From: Limnephilus marmoratus
Lineage: Eukaryota; Arthropoda; Insecta; Trichoptera; Limnephilidae
Length of the DNA: 64,000 bases
Assembly (NCBI GenBank): GCA_917880885.1
Contig: OU862907.1
Location: 66,707,072-66,771,071, forward strand
Direction: 5' to 3'
Made by a program: the position numbers and the translations under genes. Within the stretch, counting starts at the first letter, position 1; the number at the start of each line of letters is the position of its first letter. Under the pieces are notes generated by a model. It was not told the origin of the DNA. It made no database searches and saw only the letters and a program-made list of their open reading frames with translations. Shown one piece after another: positions 63,613 to 64,000 of this stretch.

Positions 63613-64000
63613 GGCCTTAGAGGCCTATCCGCACACAACAGTGCCGGCACGTGACTGACAGTTCCGTACCGTACAGTACCGTGACGTGCTATTCGTACAT
63701 GTCAGTACCGACACGACGCGACGACGCGCGCAGTGATTAGTTGGCACTCTACACTCTGCGTAGCAGTTTCATATGCTAAAATGCCTCGATATTCAAGATC
63801 ACAATTAGCAGCAATTGCTTTAATATTAGATAAAGACGAAATGTATGTGAGAAGAAGGCATTGGGTTCATAATGCGTGGAGGAAAAGAGAAGAAGGAGAG
63901 TTCACCACCCTATATAAACATCTGATAGATGATGAATCAAAGTTTTTTTGAGTATTTCAGGATGTCAAAACATTGTTTTGACATAATTTATCTCTTTTTA
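63613..64000 (+). mobile_element. PIF/Harbinger transposon, left end
   Basis: It starts GGCCTTAGAGGCCTATCCGC, followed by a zone rich in short GTACCGTACxGTACCGT repeats (about 63664-63715), then the transposase start. It continues past the window edge. Confidence 0.7.
63781..64000 (+). pseudogene. PIF/Harbinger transposase N-terminus, frameshifted
   Basis: From ATG 63781: MPRYSRSQLAAIALIL, then VRRRHWVHNAWRKREE, GEFTTLYKHLIDDESKFF, the N-terminal pattern of Harbinger DDE transposases (R-x-x-W-V-H..R..G-E-F..L..D..K-F). A run of seven T (63943-63949) shifts the frame into TGA at 63949; the next frame continues with EYFRMSKHCFD, so one T appears to be extra. The frame upstream to 63733 is open but lies in the terminal repeat zone. 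The catalytic DDE domain would be outside the window. Confidence 0.8.

Overview
This window looks like chromosomal DNA of an insect, most probably a moth or butterfly. It is AT-rich and intron-bearing and is packed with many transposon families. These include Helitrons ending in a GC hairpin plus GGGTCAGCTAG|T, RTE, CR1/Jockey and Penelope-type retroelements, tRNA-headed SINEs, hAT and PIF/Harbinger DNA transposons, and fold-back elements. Short CCTAA runs fit an insect TTAGG telomere motif. The order assignment is inference; no single-copy marker gene was recognised.

Only one host gene is supported. It lies on the minus strand between 53401 and 37630 as nine exons whose splice sites and phases all join into a 417-residue C-terminal part of a type I membrane protein. 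The protein has an extracellular part with beta-sandwich character and a Cys-rich segment, one transmembrane helix and a short basic tail. Its 5' exons are outside the window or were not recognised. The introns are filled with transposons, often nested: a hAT inside a LINE derivative, a SINE inside another repeat, a LINE tail inside the hAT.

Region by region: 0.6-5.9 kb holds RTE fragments and fold-back elements. 5.95-9.56 kb is a full-length LINE (family A) with an intact endonuclease-reverse transcriptase ORF and a 41-A tail. 10-37 kb is a mosaic of short LINE-A derivatives (here called SIDE-A), two Helitron families (Hel-1, Hel-2), SINEs and Jockey 3' ends. 37.6-53.4 kb is the gene. 53.5-64 kb has SIDE-A nested in SIDE-A, a composite Helitron split by a Penelope-like element, a LINE-A copy amplified into a short tandem array, RTE copies, and the start of a PIF/Harbinger transposon at the right edge.

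Two systems stand out. First, LINE-A appears to have an internally deleted partner, SIDE-A, that keeps the 5' leader and the 3' hairpin tail. The deletion junction falls on a 12-bp direct repeat that is still present in the full-length element. Second, a Penelope-like element with inverted terminal arms, and a separate family of small inverted-repeat elements, both carry hammerhead-ribozyme-like cores. One single-arm copy (62236-62386) has a perfect 12-bp target duplication, which suggests these units move as small non-autonomous retroelements.
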